From positions 186,001-250,000 of the forward strand of contig CAMPOT010000002.1 of the NCBI GenBank assembly GCA_946892665.1: a stretch of 64,000 bases of DNA. Reading direction: 5' to 3'. Under the pieces are notes generated by a model, which had not been told where the DNA came from, did not search any database, and saw nothing but the letters and a program-made list of their open reading frames with translations. The position numbers were made by a program, and so were the translations under genes. Position 1 is the stretch's first letter, and each line of letters opens with the position of its first letter. This DNA comes from Chryseobacterium sp. Marseille-Q5410 (GTDB lineage: Bacteria > Bacteroidota > Bacteroidia > Flavobacteriales > Weeksellaceae). Positions 1 to 9,054 of the stretch are shown in pieces.

Positions 1-1
1 T

Positions 2-370
2 TTGGCTTTTGGCCCATTTCCGGCAGACAGTTTTTTCCAGCCGAATAAGTATAAAAATTATGATGCTGTATTAGCGATGTACCACGACCAAGGTTTGGCT
101 CCCTTTAAAACCATCGCCTACGAAGAGGGAGTGAATTATACAGCCGGTTTACCTTTCATCAGAACATCACCTGATCATGGAGTGGCTTATGACATTGCTG
201 GGAAAAATGTCGCTGATGAACAAAGTTTTAGCGAAGCATTGTTTATGGCTGTGAAAATTTTTAAAAATAGAAAAGAATATAATGACTTAATGACTAACCG
301 AATGCGACCTCGAAGAAACGCCGCAAACAATGGTGTTGATGAGGATCTTCCGGATGAAAATGGGCATTAA
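2..370 (+). CDS. pdxA: 4-hydroxythreonine-4-phosphate dehydrogenase, C-terminal part
   Basis: Carboxy-terminal 122 residues of PdxA, which oxidises 4-phosphohydroxy-L-threonine in the DXP-dependent pyridoxal phosphate pathway. The stretch with GPFPADSFF, YDAVLAMYHDQGLAPFK and the TSPDHGVAYDIAG motif is typical of the family; the His and Asp of YHDQ belong to the metal/substrate site. The gene is cut by the window edge, so the start is not visible. It lies about 87 bases before DUF177, on the same strand, with a promoter in between. Confidence 0.93.
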   Translation: MAFGPFPADSFFQPNKYKNYDAVLAMYHDQGLAPFKTIAYEEGVNYTAGLPFIRTSPDHGVAYDIAGKNVADEQSFSEALFMAVKIFKNRKEYNDLMTNRMRPRRNAANNGVDEDLPDENGH

Positions 371-413
371 GATTCTGAAAAAATATTTTCTTGATTATTT
401 GTTTTAAAAATTA

Positions 414-444
414 TTTGTAATATTAAAAAATTTGCATATTTTTG
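414..444 (+). promoter_or_regulatory. Bacteroidota-type promoter for DUF177-rpmF
   Basis: TTTG at 414-417, exactly 19 bases of spacer, then TATTTTTG at 437-444. This fits the Bacteroidota sigma-A consensus (TTTG-N19-TAnnTTTG). It puts the transcript start near 450, so the ATG at 457 is the likely start of DUF177 and an upstream TTG at 442 is excluded. Confidence 0.75.
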
Positions 445-456
445 CACACTCATTTT

Positions 457-978
457 ATGGACAAGTTTATAAACTACGATGTCGTGTTTTCAGGACAAAA
501 AAACGGTCAACACGAATTCCAATTTGAGATAGATAAAGCGTTCTTTCAACTTTTCGATACTGAACAAGAGTTTACAGATCCTAAAATTGTTGCAGATGTT
601 TTAATGATGAAACACAGTACTTTTTTGGAGTTCGAAATTGAAATTTCCGGAATTGTAAATTTGGTTTGTGATATTACCACAGAAAATTTTGATCACGATG
701 TACAAAACGAGATTAAAGTTTTGGTAAAATTCGGAACAGAGTATGATGACAGCGAAGAAGATGTAATCACCATCCCGAGTACAGACCACGCTTTCAACGT
801 AGCGCAGCTGATTTATGAAGTCGTAATGCTTTCGATACCGATGAAGAAAATTTCACCAAATGTTTCCGATGAAGATTTGGAAATATTGGAAAAGTTCAGT
901 CCGAAAGAAGAAGTTGAAGAAGAACAAGATATCGACCCGAGATGGGAAGCATTGAAAAAGTTAAAAGATAAAAATTAA
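457..978 (+). CDS. DUF177/YceD family protein
   Basis: 173-residue acidic soluble protein of the DUF177 (YceD) family. Members lie next to rpmF in very many bacteria and have been linked to 23S rRNA metabolism; the exact role here is not known. Hallmarks are the beta-rich N-terminal half, the middle segment GIVNLVCDITTENFDHDV (the position where many homologues carry CxRC cysteines; one Cys remains) and the C-terminal DPRWEALKKLKD tail. The ATG at 457 follows a strong promoter. rpmF follows 63 bases downstream, the classical pairing. Confidence 0.85.
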   Translation: MDKFINYDVVFSGQKNGQHEFQFEIDKAFFQLFDTEQEFTDPKIVADVLMMKHSTFLEFEIEISGIVNLVCDITTENFDHDVQNEIKVLVKFGTEYDDSEEDVITIPSTDHAFNVAQLIYEVVMLSIPMKKISPNVSDEDLEILEKFSPKEEVEEEQDIDPRWEALKKLKDKN

Positions 979-1041
979 ATAGTTTAAATGATGAGAATTG
1001 AGCAATCAAACCTCATCGCTCATCAAACAAAATTATAAGAA

Positions 1042-1245
1042 ATGGCACATCCAAAAAGAAGACAATCGTCAACAAGAAGAGATAAGAGAAGAACCCACTA
1101 CAAAGCGGTAGTTCCTCAATTAGCAAAAGATGCAACTTCAGGTGAAATGCACCTTTATCACAGAGCACACTGGCATGAAGGAAAACTTTACTACAGAGGA
1201 AAAGTAGTAATGGAAAAAACCGTAGAAACTACAGAAGAAAACTAA
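1042..1245 (+). CDS. rpmF: 50S ribosomal protein L32
   Basis: 67-residue basic ribosomal protein of the large subunit. It starts [20 protein letters not shown], the diagnostic L32 N-terminus. It contains no cysteine, so this is the zinc-free form. It is probably co-transcribed with DUF177 from the promoter at 414-444 and ends just before a strong terminator. Confidence 0.97.
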   Translation: MAHPKRRQSSTRRDKRRTHYKAVVPQLAKDATSGEMHLYHRAHWHEGKLYYRGKVVMEKTVETTEEN

Positions 1246-1280
1246 GAGATAATCTTAGAAAACATTCAATTTTATAACAA

Positions 1281-1315
1281 AACCACTCGATTTTTTCAAT
1301 TTTGAGTGGTTTTTT
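1281..1315 (+). terminator. Rho-independent terminator after rpmF
   Basis: Perfect 8-bp stem AACCACTC (1281-1288) and GAGTGGTT (1304-1311), followed by a T run. It separates the DUF177-rpmF unit from accB. Confidence 0.85.
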
Positions 1316-1316
1316 G

Positions 1317-1345
1317 TTGTTTTTTGTTGTTTTTTAGTATCTTTG
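1317..1345 (+). promoter_or_regulatory. Promoter of accBC
   Basis: A -7 box TATCTTTG at 1338-1345 with TTG at 1317-1319 (18-base spacer). The upstream element overlaps a short T-rich direct repeat that also serves as the T tract of the rpmF terminator. The accB ATG is at 1370. Confidence 0.65.
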
Positions 1346-1369
1346 GCATAATAACAAATACCACATATA

Positions 1370-1858
1370 ATGGACATTAAAGACATACAAAATCTCATTA
1401 AATTTGTGTCTAAAGCAGAAGTTTCTGAAGTTAAATACAAAACAAAAGATTTTGAAATTACCATCAAAACTCCTCTCGCAGGTAGCGAAATGAGTTATGT
1501 ATCTCAACCTGCAGTGTATCATTCTGCGCCACAACAAACTCCAGCAGCTTCCGCACCACAGCAGGTATCGCAAGTGGCTGCTCCGGCTTCAGCAGAACCT
1601 GCTTCTGACGACAGCAAGTACGTTACCATTAAATCCCCGATGATTGGTACTTTCTACAGGAAACCTTCTCCAGATAAAGATGTTTTCGTTAATGTAGGTG
1701 ATGAAGTAAGCAACGGAAAAGTGGTTTGCGTAATTGAAGCGATGAAACTATTCAACCAGATTGAGTCCGAAATTTCCGGGAAAATTGTGAAAATCTTAGT
1801 TGATGACGCTTCGCCGGTAGAATACGACCAACCTTTATTCTTGGTTGATCCATCTTAG
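1370..1858 (+). CDS. accB: Biotin carboxyl carrier protein of acetyl-CoA carboxylase
   Basis: 162 residues. It carries the biotin that shuttles CO2 between biotin carboxylase and carboxyltransferase in the first committed step of fatty-acid synthesis. The layout is classical: N-terminal helical region (1-40), an Ala/Pro/Gln-rich linker (about 48-80) and a C-terminal biotinyl domain with EAMKLFNQ; the biotinylated lysine is about residue 126. accC follows 94 bases downstream. accA is also in the window (11068) but in a separate unit; accD is not seen. Confidence 0.97.
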   Translation: MDIKDIQNLIKFVSKAEVSEVKYKTKDFEITIKTPLAGSEMSYVSQPAVYHSAPQQTPAASAPQQVSQVAAPASAEPASDDSKYVTIKSPMIGTFYRKPSPDKDVFVNVGDEVSNGKVVCVIEAMKLFNQIESEISGKIVKILVDDASPVEYDQPLFLVDPS

Positions 1859-1952
1859 GAATTTTAAATGATAAATGATAAATTTTAGATGAATAGATCT
1901 CATTTAAAATAATTTAAAATTCAGAATTTAAAATTTAAAAGTACAGAAAAAG

Positions 1953-3305
1953 ATGTTCAAAAAAATATTAATAGCTAATCGTGGCGAAATTGCAATGCGT
2001 ATTCTGCGTACTTGCAAGGAGATGGGGATTAAAACCGTCGCGGTTTATTCCACAGCAGATAAAGACAGTCTTCATGTAAGATTCGCGGATGAGGCTGTAT
2101 GTATCGGCCCACCGATGAGCAAAGATTCTTATCTGAAAATCTCGAATATCATCGCAGCTGCAGAAATTACTAATGCTGATGCAATTCACCCGGGATATGG
2201 ATTTTTATCAGAAAATTCAAATTTCTCAAGAATCTGTCAGGAAAATGGAATCAAGTTTATTGGTGCAACTCCGGAACAGATTGATCGAATGGGAGATAAG
2301 GCAAACGCAAAGGCAACGATGAAAGAAGCCGGTGTTCCCTGTGTTCCTGGTTCCGAAGGTTTAATTGATGGTTATGAAACCGCTGCAAAACTTGCTGCCG
2401 AAATCGGTTATCCGGTAATGATTAAAGCGACAGCAGGGGGTGGCGGAAAAGGAATGAGAGCTGTTAGGAAAGCAGAAGATTTACAAGAACATTGGGATTC
2501 TGCAGTACAAGAAGCTACAGCCGCTTTCGGAAACGGTGGCATGTATATGGAAAAACTCATTGTAGAACCGCGACATATCGAAATTCAAATTGCAGGTGAC
2601 CAATACGGAAAAGCTTGCCATTTGTCTGAAAGAGATTGTTCTGTTCAAAGAAGAAACCAAAAACTTACAGAAGAAACTCCTTCGCCTTTCATGACGGATG
2701 AGTTGCGTGAAAAAATGGGACAGGCAGCAGTGAAAGCAGCTGAGTATATCCGTTACGAAGGTGTTGGTACTATCGAATTCTTGGTGGATAAAGATAGGAA
2801 TTTCTATTTCATGGAAATGAATACCAGAATTCAGGTGGAGCACCCTATTACGGAGCAAGTTGTGGATTACGATTTGATCAGGGAGCAGATTTTGTTGGCT
2901 TCCGGAACCCCAATTTCAGGAATTAATTACTATCCAAAACTTCATTCAATTGAGTGTAGAATTAATGCAGAAGATCCATATAATGATTTCCGCCCGTCAC
3001 CAGGAAAAATCACAGGTCTGAACATTCCGGGAGGACACGGAATTCGTGTTGATACTCACGTATACTCGGGATATTCCATCCCTTCCAACTACGATTCGAT
3101 GATTGCAAAATTAATTACTACAGCACAAACTCGTGAAGAGGCCATCGCCAAAATGAAGCGTGCCTTGGAAGAATTTTACATAGAAGGTGTGAAAACAACC
3201 ATTCCTTTCCACAGACAATTGATGGAGAATGAAGATTATATTGCTGGAAATTACACCACAAAATTCATGGAAGATTTTGTGATGGATAAAAGCTTTGATC
3301 ATTAA
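1953..3305 (+). CDS. accC: Acetyl-CoA carboxylase, biotin carboxylase subunit
   Basis: 450 residues, normal length. It carboxylates biotin on AccB using ATP and bicarbonate. Visible features are the N-terminal biotin carboxylase domain starting [14 protein letters not shown], the ATP-grasp glycine loop [12 protein letters not shown] (about 158-169), the catalytic segment [10 protein letters not shown] and the C-terminal RINAEDP motif. It shares a transcript with accB. It ends 22 bases before the left hairpin of an insertion sequence, which probably also terminates this operon. Confidence 0.97.
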   Translation: MFKKILIANRGEIAMRILRTCKEMGIKTVAVYSTADKDSLHVRFADEAVCIGPPMSKDSYLKISNIIAAAEITNADAIHPGYGFLSENSNFSRICQENGIKFIGATPEQIDRMGDKANAKATMKEAGVPCVPGSEGLIDGYETAAKLAAEIGYPVMIKATAGGGGKGMRAVRKAEDLQEHWDSAVQEATAAFGNGGMYMEKLIVEPRHIEIQIAGDQYGKACHLSERDCSVQRRNQKLTEETPSPFMTDELREKMGQAAVKAAEYIRYEGVGTIEFLVDKDRNFYFMEMNTRIQVEHPITEQVVDYDLIREQILLASGTPISGINYYPKLHSIECRINAEDPYNDFRPSPGKITGLNIPGGHGIRVDTHVYSGYSIPSNYDSMIAKLITTAQTREEAIAKMKRALEEFYIEGVKTTIPFHRQLMENEDYIAGNYTTKFMEDFVMDKSFDH

Positions 3306-3327
3306 ATTTCATTAATTATGAAACAAG

Positions 3328-3364
3328 AATCCGTCTCACAACAAAAATTGAGGCGGATTTTTTT
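3328..3364 (+). terminator. Left IS end hairpin, also terminator for accBC
   Basis: Arms AATCCGTCTCA (3328-3338) and TGAGGCGGATT (3349-3359) form an 11-bp stem with one G-T pair, followed by a run of seven T. On the plus strand it has the shape of an intrinsic terminator just after accC. Confidence 0.75.
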
Positions 3365-3413
3365 ATTGCAGTACCAATCTTCAATGTTTTGGAAAAAGAA
3401 AAAGTTGTCCTCT

Positions 3414-4964
3414 TTAGGCAACTTTCTTTCTTAAATTGTGTGCTAATGCATGCAATCCGAACTCCAATTCTACTTTTTTCAGACCTTTGAGGGTAAACCG
3501 CTTAAAATTGTTGCAATGTTTCAGATGTGCAAACACAGGTTCTACTTCAACCGAGCGTTGTCTGCGTTTTTTAATGCCTTCTTGGCTGTTTAATAGTTCC
3601 CTGATTTTCTCTTTGTACTGCTCCAGATGATGGTTTCGCTCTACACTGCGATTTTCTTTGGAACTGTGACAAACGCCTCGCAATGGACATCCTTCACAGT
3701 TTTTTGCCTGATAATGTGAGAGGTTTTGTAGGTAACCCGTTTTGGTTTTTCGAGTGCTTTCGTGCGTTTTCTTCATCTTCTGACCCATCGCACAGACGTA
3801 ATAATCTTTTTCCTGATTGTAGTGCAGATTTTCTTTGCTGAATGTTTTGTGTTTCGCCTGATAATGGGCATCCTGCTCTTTGTCGAAGGTATTGTATTTT
3901 ACAAAGGGAGTGATCTGCTTCTGTTCCAGTAACTCATAGTTCTGCTCGCTCCCATAACCTGCATCGGCAGTGAGTTCTTCTAATTCAGCCAATCTTTTTT
4001 CACCATAGAGTTTCTCAAAATTTTCCAGATGATGTTCCAGCGTGTTGAAGTCGTTGGTTTGCTGATGAATCGTGTAGTTTACAATAATTTGATTCTCCGT
4101 AGAAATTTGTGCATTGTAGGCGGGTTTAAGTTGTCCGTTCTGCATGTGATCATCCTTCATTCTCATAAAAGTGGCGTCTTCATCCGTCTTGCTGTAAGAG
4201 TTTCTTTCTTTTAAAATCGCTTCCTGAGCTTCGTATTTATCGAGGTTTTTCTCAAAATTATTTTTAATGTAATTCAGCTTGGCTTTAGCTTTTTTGTCGG
4301 AATCGGTCTTGCGGTCGCTGCCTTTCAATTTGGCATTGATATTTTCTACGGTTTGCTGGATCTTTTCTTTGCTGATTTCTTTAAACTCAGGCGGTTCAGG
4401 GTCTTTGTCTTCCTCTCTTGCCACGTTTTGAGCGTATTTCCAAAGATCTTCCAATTGGCGGAGCATTTTTTCTTTATTGGTTTTAATGGCATTTGCCCAA
4501 ACAAAAGTGTAGCGGTTTGCCTGTGCTTCGATTTTCGTTCCATCCACAAAAACCTGTTTCAAACTCACCAAGCCTTCATCTGCCAAAAGCAAAACTACTT
4601 GCGAGAAAATATCCTTGAAAGCCGCTTCCAGCTTATTGCTCCGGAAGCGGTTCACGGTATTGTGATCCACAATGCTCATGTTGGAAAGCCACATAAAATT
4701 GATATTTTCCCGAAGCGCTTTTTCTATCTTCCGGGAGGAATAAATATTATTCATGTACGCAAAAACCATCACTTTGAGCATCATCCCGGGATGATAACTG
4801 GGATTTCCTTCTCTGCTGTAGGCTCTTAGAAGCGGATCTATATTAATTCTCTCCAAAATATCATTGACAATCCGAACAGGGTGATTTTCGGGAATCAATT
4901 CCTCAAAACTATAAGGAAACAGCACCAGCTGATTTTGGTTATAATGCTTGAAATTCATAAACAA
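3414..4964 (-). CDS. IS1182 family transposase (DDE)
   Basis: 516-residue DDE transposase, which cuts and joins the ends of the element. N-terminal DUF772-type domain: HPVRIVNDILERI, SYHPGMMLKVMVFAYMNNIYSSRKIEKA and WLSNMSIVDHNTVNRFR. The first catalytic Asp is probably in VFVDGTKIEAQAN, the second in LTADAGYGSE, and the Glu in the C-terminal block with RSVEVEPVFAHLKHCNNFKRF. A CxxCPLRGVCHSSKENRS cysteine cluster lies between, as in other IS1182 proteins. A charged, coiled-coil-like insertion occupies about 165-245. The frame is intact, so the element may still be active. Confidence 0.93.
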   Translation of the reverse strand: MFMNFKHYNQNQLVLFPYSFEELIPENHPVRIVNDILERINIDPLLRAYSREGNPSYHPGMMLKVMVFAYMNNIYSSRKIEKALRENINFMWLSNMSIVDHNTVNRFRSNKLEAAFKDIFSQVVLLLADEGLVSLKQVFVDGTKIEAQANRYTFVWANAIKTNKEKMLRQLEDLWKYAQNVAREEDKDPEPPEFKEISKEKIQQTVENINAKLKGSDRKTDSDKKAKAKLNYIKNNFEKNLDKYEAQEAILKERNSYSKTDEDATFMRMKDDHMQNGQLKPAYNAQISTENQIIVNYTIHQQTNDFNTLEHHLENFEKLYGEKRLAELEELTADAGYGSEQNYELLEQKQITPFVKYNTFDKEQDAHYQAKHKTFSKENLHYNQEKDYYVCAMGQKMKKTHESTRKTKTGYLQNLSHYQAKNCEGCPLRGVCHSSKENRSVERNHHLEQYKEKIRELLNSQEGIKKRRQRSVEVEPVFAHLKHCNNFKRFTLKGLKKVELEFGLHALAHNLRKKVA

Positions 4965-5017
4965 CTATCTGATTATCAATGATAAATATACAAAAATCCT
5001 AAATAATAACCAAAAAA

Positions 5018-5043
5018 AATCCGCCTCAGTTGTGAGACGGATT
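5018..5043 (-). terminator. Right IS end hairpin
   Basis: AATCCGCCTCA (5018-5028), loop GTTG, TGAGACGGATT (5033-5043). The A run at 5012-5019 gives the minus strand a T tract after the hairpin. It is the inverted copy of the left end and would shield the transposase gene from transcription entering from outside. Confidence 0.65.
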
Positions 5044-5074
5044 CTTTTATGTCGTTATTTTACTGATTAAACAT

Positions 5075-5082
5075 TAACTTTG
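5075..5082 (+). promoter_or_regulatory. -7 box of the rocD promoter
   Basis: TAACTTTG at 5075-5082, 16 bases before the rocD ATG. No good TTTG element lies at the ideal spacing. The promoter is just outside the IS right end, so the insertion left it intact. Confidence 0.55.
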
Positions 5083-5098
5083 TAAAAAAGCAAAATTT

Positions 5099-6349
5099 AT
5101 GTCAACAACATCAACAACAAAAAATTCGCAATATTACATCGATTTAGAAAATCAGCATGGAGCCCATAATTATCATCCACTTCCGGTAGTTTTAGAAAAA
5201 GGGGAAGGCGTTTTTGTTTGGGATGTTGAAGGGAAAAAATATTATGATTTTTTGTCTGCATATTCTGCGGTAAATCAAGGGCATTCTCATCCTAAAATTG
5301 TTAATGCATTGGTAAATCAGGCACAGAAATTAGCTTTAACTTCACGTGCTTTCTACAACTCCAATTTAGGAGTATATGAAAAGAAAATCACTGAACTTTT
5401 CGGTTTTGATAAGGTTTTGCCAATGAATTCTGGAGCAGAAGCGGTTGAGACTGCAGTGAAATTAGCCAGAAAATGGAGTTATGAAGTAAAAGGAATTTCC
5501 GAAAACGCAGCGAAAATCGTTGTTTGTGAAAATAATTTCCACGGAAGAACCACTACTATTGTTTCTTTTTCCAACGATCCGGATGCTAACAACAATTACG
5601 GACCTTTCACTCCAGGGTTTGTGAAAATTCCTTATAACGATTTGGATGCTTTAGAAAAAACTCTTGAAAATGATGCTCAAAATATTGCAGCATTTTTGGT
5701 AGAACCCATTCAAGGTGAGGCTGGAGTCTTTGTTCCGGACGAAGGATTTTTGAAAGGCGCATCAGAATTGTGTAAAAAATATAACGTCCTTTTCATTGCT
5801 GACGAAGTTCAGACCGGAATTGCAAGAACTGGGAGATTAATTGCTTGTCACCACGAAGATGTTCAACCTGATATTCTGATTCTAGGAAAAGCGCTTTCTG
5901 GAGGGATGTATCCCGTTTCAGCGGTTTTAGCGAATGATGAAATTATGAATGTGATTCATCCGGGACAGCACGGTTCTACTTTTGGAGGAAATCCGATTGC
6001 TTGTGCAGTTGCAATCGCAGCTTTGGATGTCGTGGAAGAAGAGAATCTTTCCGAAAGAGCAGAAGAATTAGGAAAACTTTTCAGAGCCGAAATCGAAAAA
6101 CTCATCGAGAAAACAGACTTAATTACCAAAGTACGCGGAAAAGGCTTGCTTAATGCAATTCTGATAAACGATACCCCGGAAAGTTCCACCGCATGGAATC
6201 TTTGTCTTCAACTCAAAGAAAATGGTTTGCTGGCAAAACCAACGCACGGAAACATCATTCGCCTCGCACCACCTTTGGTGATTACAAAGGAACAATTGCT
6301 GGAATGTGTAGCGATTATTGAGAAGACCATCATGGAGTTTAAGAAATAA
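5099..6349 (+). CDS. rocD: Ornithine aminotransferase
   Basis: 416 residues, class III PLP aminotransferase converting ornithine and 2-oxoglutarate to glutamate semialdehyde and glutamate in arginine/ornithine breakdown. Seen are [13 protein letters not shown], the phosphate-binding [31 protein letters not shown], the cofactor Asp235 in FIADEVQTG and the Schiff-base Lys264 in [12 protein letters not shown]. Length and motif order match ornithine aminotransferase rather than acetylornithine or GABA aminotransferases. It is followed after three bases by a glycosyltransferase gene, probably on the same transcript. Confidence 0.92.
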   Translation: MSTTSTTKNSQYYIDLENQHGAHNYHPLPVVLEKGEGVFVWDVEGKKYYDFLSAYSAVNQGHSHPKIVNALVNQAQKLALTSRAFYNSNLGVYEKKITELFGFDKVLPMNSGAEAVETAVKLARKWSYEVKGISENAAKIVVCENNFHGRTTTIVSFSNDPDANNNYGPFTPGFVKIPYNDLDALEKTLENDAQNIAAFLVEPIQGEAGVFVPDEGFLKGASELCKKYNVLFIADEVQTGIARTGRLIACHHEDVQPDILILGKALSGGMYPVSAVLANDEIMNVIHPGQHGSTFGGNPIACAVAIAALDVVEEENLSERAEELGKLFRAEIEKLIEKTDLITKVRGKGLLNAILINDTPESSTAWNLCLQLKENGLLAKPTHGNIIRLAPPLVITKEQLLECVAIIEKTIMEFKK

Positions 6350-6352
6350 TAG

Positions 6353-7102
6353 GTGGGAATTTCTGTAGTAATCAATACCTATAATGCTGCGCTGCATTTG
6401 GAGAAAGTGTTGGAGTCGGTAAAAGATTTCGAAGAGATTTTAATTTGCGATATGCACAGTTCCGACTCAACACTGGAAATTGCCAAAAAATACCATTGCA
6501 ACATTGTTTTTCACGAAAAAATAAGTTTTGTAGAACCCGCCCGAAATTTTGCGATTCAAAGCGCCCAAAACGATTGGGTCCTGCTTTTGGATGCGGATGA
6601 GGTGATTACTTCCGATTTAAAGACCAAATTATATCAATTTAAAAATAATCAAAAAGGTAATACAGCATTAGCAATTCCACGGAAAAATTATTTTATGGGA
6701 AAGTGGATGCGTGCAGCTTATCCAGATTATGTTTATCGATTTTTTCGTAAAGACAGCATCGTATGGCCGCCTTTCATCCATTCGAAGCCGGAATTTAGCG
6801 GCAAGGTAGTGCAGATTCCTCCACAGGAGAAAAATCTTGCTTTAGAGCATCTGGCAGATGATTCTATTTCGGTGATTTTAGAGAAAAATAATACCTATTC
6901 TACAGCAGAAATAACCAAGAGAAAAGGAAAAAAAGTAAGCTTCGGTAAGTTGGTTTATTCTCCTTTTTTCTGGTTTTTTAAATATTACATCATCAAGAAA
7001 GGATTTTTAGACGGTAAAGAAGGCTTGATATTTGCTACTTTAAAAGCGCAATACAAATTTAATACTTTAGCTAAAATTATAGAATCCGAATCCAATGCTT
7101 GA
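6353..7102 (+). CDS. Glycosyltransferase family 2
   Basis: 249 residues. It starts with GTG (MGISVVINTYN); no better ATG exists and the N-terminus matches the family. GT-A fold: nucleotide-binding segment ISVVINTYNAALHLEKVLES and the metal-binding DAD at about 80-82 (WVLLLDADEVI). The C-terminal part (ALEHLADDSI, then KLVYSPFFWFFKYYIIKKG) resembles the KdtX/WaaE group that modifies the lipopolysaccharide core. It probably acts at the inner membrane on a surface glycan; the sugar cannot be told from sequence. It overlaps the next gene by 8 bases. Confidence 0.82.
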   Translation: MGISVVINTYNAALHLEKVLESVKDFEEILICDMHSSDSTLEIAKKYHCNIVFHEKISFVEPARNFAIQSAQNDWVLLLDADEVITSDLKTKLYQFKNNQKGNTALAIPRKNYFMGKWMRAAYPDYVYRFFRKDSIVWPPFIHSKPEFSGKVVQIPPQEKNLALEHLADDSISVILEKNNTYSTAEITKRKGKKVSFGKLVYSPFFWFFKYYIIKKGFLDGKEGLIFATLKAQYKFNTLAKIIESESNA

Positions 7103-8102
7103 AAAATCAGTTGAAGGCAAATCTTTTATTTTAATTATTCCTAATGATTTTAAGATTTATGAAATTTTTGAATTTAATATTCAAAAATTTGGATTTTATT
7201 TAACATCAATTGTACCTGCGGATTTTAAATATGAAAATAATCTTCTACGCGCAAAAAATTTTTTCTTAAAGAATTTTTTTGGCAATCGAACCTATAAAAA
7301 AGAACTGATTAGAAACTTCCGTTCAGGTCATATGTGTCAAGAAATTGGTCATTTGAGGGAAAAAAGTATTGATTATATCTTAATCATCAGACCGGATATT
7401 TTTGATAAGGAAACCATTGAAAAACTGATGAATATTGGCAAAAAGGTGGTTGGATATCAGTGGGACGGTTTGAAACGTTACCCGGAAGTATTCAACATTA
7501 TACCTCTTTTCGAGAAATTTCTGATTTTTGATGAAAATGATTACAAAGATTATCATAGGCAATATCCAAATATTCAGTTATGCGATAATTTTTTCTTTGA
7601 TTTTGATGATGAAACTGAAAATTGTTCGAAAAGTAATACGATTTATTACGTAGGTTCTTATATAGAAAATAGGATTGATGATTTAATTTATACAATGAAT
7701 GAACTTGCTAAATTCGATGTGAATTTTGATATAAACTTAAAGTATTATCGTTCTAAAATGCCTGTTGACAAACCATATATTAAATTTTTCAAAGACAATT
7801 TTACGTTCAGAGATAATATCAAAAGACTAAAAGCAGCAAGTGTAATTTTGGATTTTAAAGTGCTGGAGCATAATGGTCTGTCCTTAAGGTTTTTTGAATC
7901 ACTTCGGTATCAGAAAAAAATCATTACGAATAATAAAACCGTGATGGAATATGATTTTTATGATCCACAAAACATTTTTATTATTCATCATGACGATATT
8001 GCCCGGTTAGGTGAGTTTCTCAGTTCGCCTTACAAGCAGATTCCTGAAGAAATTGTTGATCAGTATTCCTTCAGCAGTTGGTTGAGCAGATATGTTTTGT
8101 AG
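7095..8102 (+). CDS. Putative glycosyltransferase (GT-B-like)
   Basis: 335 residues, AT-rich and Phe/Asn/Lys-rich. No signal peptide or membrane segment. I see weak family signals: IIRPDIFDKETIEKL followed by VVGYQWDGLKRYPEV, and a C-terminal block IKRLKAASVILDFKVLEHNGLSLRFFESL that resembles the sugar-nucleotide region of GT-B enzymes of the CgeB/LPS type (E-N-G-L-S-x-R-xxE). The ATG overlaps the preceding glycosyltransferase end, so the two are translationally coupled and likely work on the same glycan. Acceptor and donor are unknown. Confidence 0.6.
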   Translation: MLEKSVEGKSFILIIPNDFKIYEIFEFNIQKFGFYLTSIVPADFKYENNLLRAKNFFLKNFFGNRTYKKELIRNFRSGHMCQEIGHLREKSIDYILIIRPDIFDKETIEKLMNIGKKVVGYQWDGLKRYPEVFNIIPLFEKFLIFDENDYKDYHRQYPNIQLCDNFFFDFDDETENCSKSNTIYYVGSYIENRIDDLIYTMNELAKFDVNFDINLKYYRSKMPVDKPYIKFFKDNFTFRDNIKRLKAASVILDFKVLEHNGLSLRFFESLRYQKKIITNNKTVMEYDFYDPQNIFIIHHDDIARLGEFLSSPYKQIPEEIVDQYSFSSWLSRYVL

Positions 8103-8107
8103 GTAAC

Positions 8108-9043
8108 TTATAGCAGCTTACTGTCAATTAAGTCAAAGATTTTTTCATCATAATCTACATCGAATTTTCTTGCCCACAAATGTTCAACCTGCGAAAGTTC
8201 CTCCAAATCTTTGTCATTAAAAGTTACTGGAAGTACTACATTTTTTCTTTCCCAATTAACATAAGTTTGGGATGGTTTTATCTTAATTTCTTTGCTGATT
8301 TCAGCTAAATTCATGATGATGGATTGAAAAAAAATCTCGTCGGGTGCAGAGGTATAGCGGTAATAATTTTCTAATTCCGTATACTCTTTTTTAATTAAAT
8401 CATAAAGTGCTTTCGTGGTCTTTTCGTTTAAAGCCCACCATTGGGAACCTGCAAACTGTTTCTCGAAAAATGGCATCCTTTTAGGAAGCATTAGCAGTTT
8501 TCGAAAGGTTTTCAGAGACATCCTTCCCTTGATTAGATGAAAAATGTTTCGCGCCTTTTCTTTCAGCGAACTATGGTGAAAAGGAGCGTAACTGTTGCTG
8601 TCACTTTTTCGTTCGGAATGGATAAAATGGTAATGCTCTACCTTGTCTCGGACCATTTTTTTACGCCATTTCTCTTCGATTGGAATGGCTTCAATAAAAT
8701 TAAAATCGATGTGGTTTGCGAGAAAACTATTGATGAATTGATTGGATTTTATCGGGTAATCCTGTCCGCTTAGTAAAATAGTGAAACCTTTACTTCCGTG
8801 CGCCATTGAATTTTCAAGTAAGTGTAAAGTGGCTTTTACGATAGAAAAATCACCCCAAATGCATTTCTCTCTTTCGGGAATGATTTTGGTATTTTTTAAT
8901 GAATTTAGAATTTTAAATTCTTCTAAATTGCTTTTTAAATCTACATGTACAAAAAATTGAGAATTGCCATCGTCCAATCTGTTAATCAATCGGCAAATCT
9001 GTTGCGGATTTTTATGAGAAAGGATTAGGTAATTTTTTTTCAT
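8108..9043 (-). CDS. Core-2/I-branching-type glycosyltransferase (GT14)
   Basis: 311 residues from the ATG at 9043 (MKKNYLILSHKNPQQ). Family signs in order: YLILSHKNP, FFVHVDLKS, GFTILLSGQDYPIKS, AGSQWWALNEKT and TSAPDEIFFQSIIMN, all as in the GT14 branching N-acetylglucosaminyltransferase-like group common in Bacteroidota glycan loci. The upstream cupin gene ends 11 bases before its start, so they form a two-gene unit. It converges on the glycosyltransferase at 7095 with five bases between. Likely a surface polysaccharide or LPS enzyme; substrate not known. Confidence 0.85.
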   Translation of the reverse strand: MKKNYLILSHKNPQQICRLINRLDDGNSQFFVHVDLKSNLEEFKILNSLKNTKIIPEREKCIWGDFSIVKATLHLLENSMAHGSKGFTILLSGQDYPIKSNQFINSFLANHIDFNFIEAIPIEEKWRKKMVRDKVEHYHFIHSERKSDSNSYAPFHHSSLKEKARNIFHLIKGRMSLKTFRKLLMLPKRMPFFEKQFAGSQWWALNEKTTKALYDLIKKEYTELENYYRYTSAPDEIFFQSIIMNLAEISKEIKIKPSQTYVNWERKNVVLPVTFNDKDLEELSQVEHLWARKFDVDYDEKIFDLIDSKLL

Positions 9044-9054
9044 TACGCTAAATC

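Larger units (their letters stand above)
3328..5043 (-). mobile_element. IS1182-type insertion sequence
   Basis: About 1.7 kb, normal for the IS1182 group, with one transposase gene on the minus strand. Its two ends are inverted copies of one hairpin-forming sequence: 3328-3359 on the left and 5018-5043 on the right. The left copy has a few extra bases in the loop; otherwise both arms match, including the T/A tract inside. I take these as terminal inverted repeats; exact ends and any target duplication were not resolved. It sits between accC and rocD without breaking either. Confidence 0.8.
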
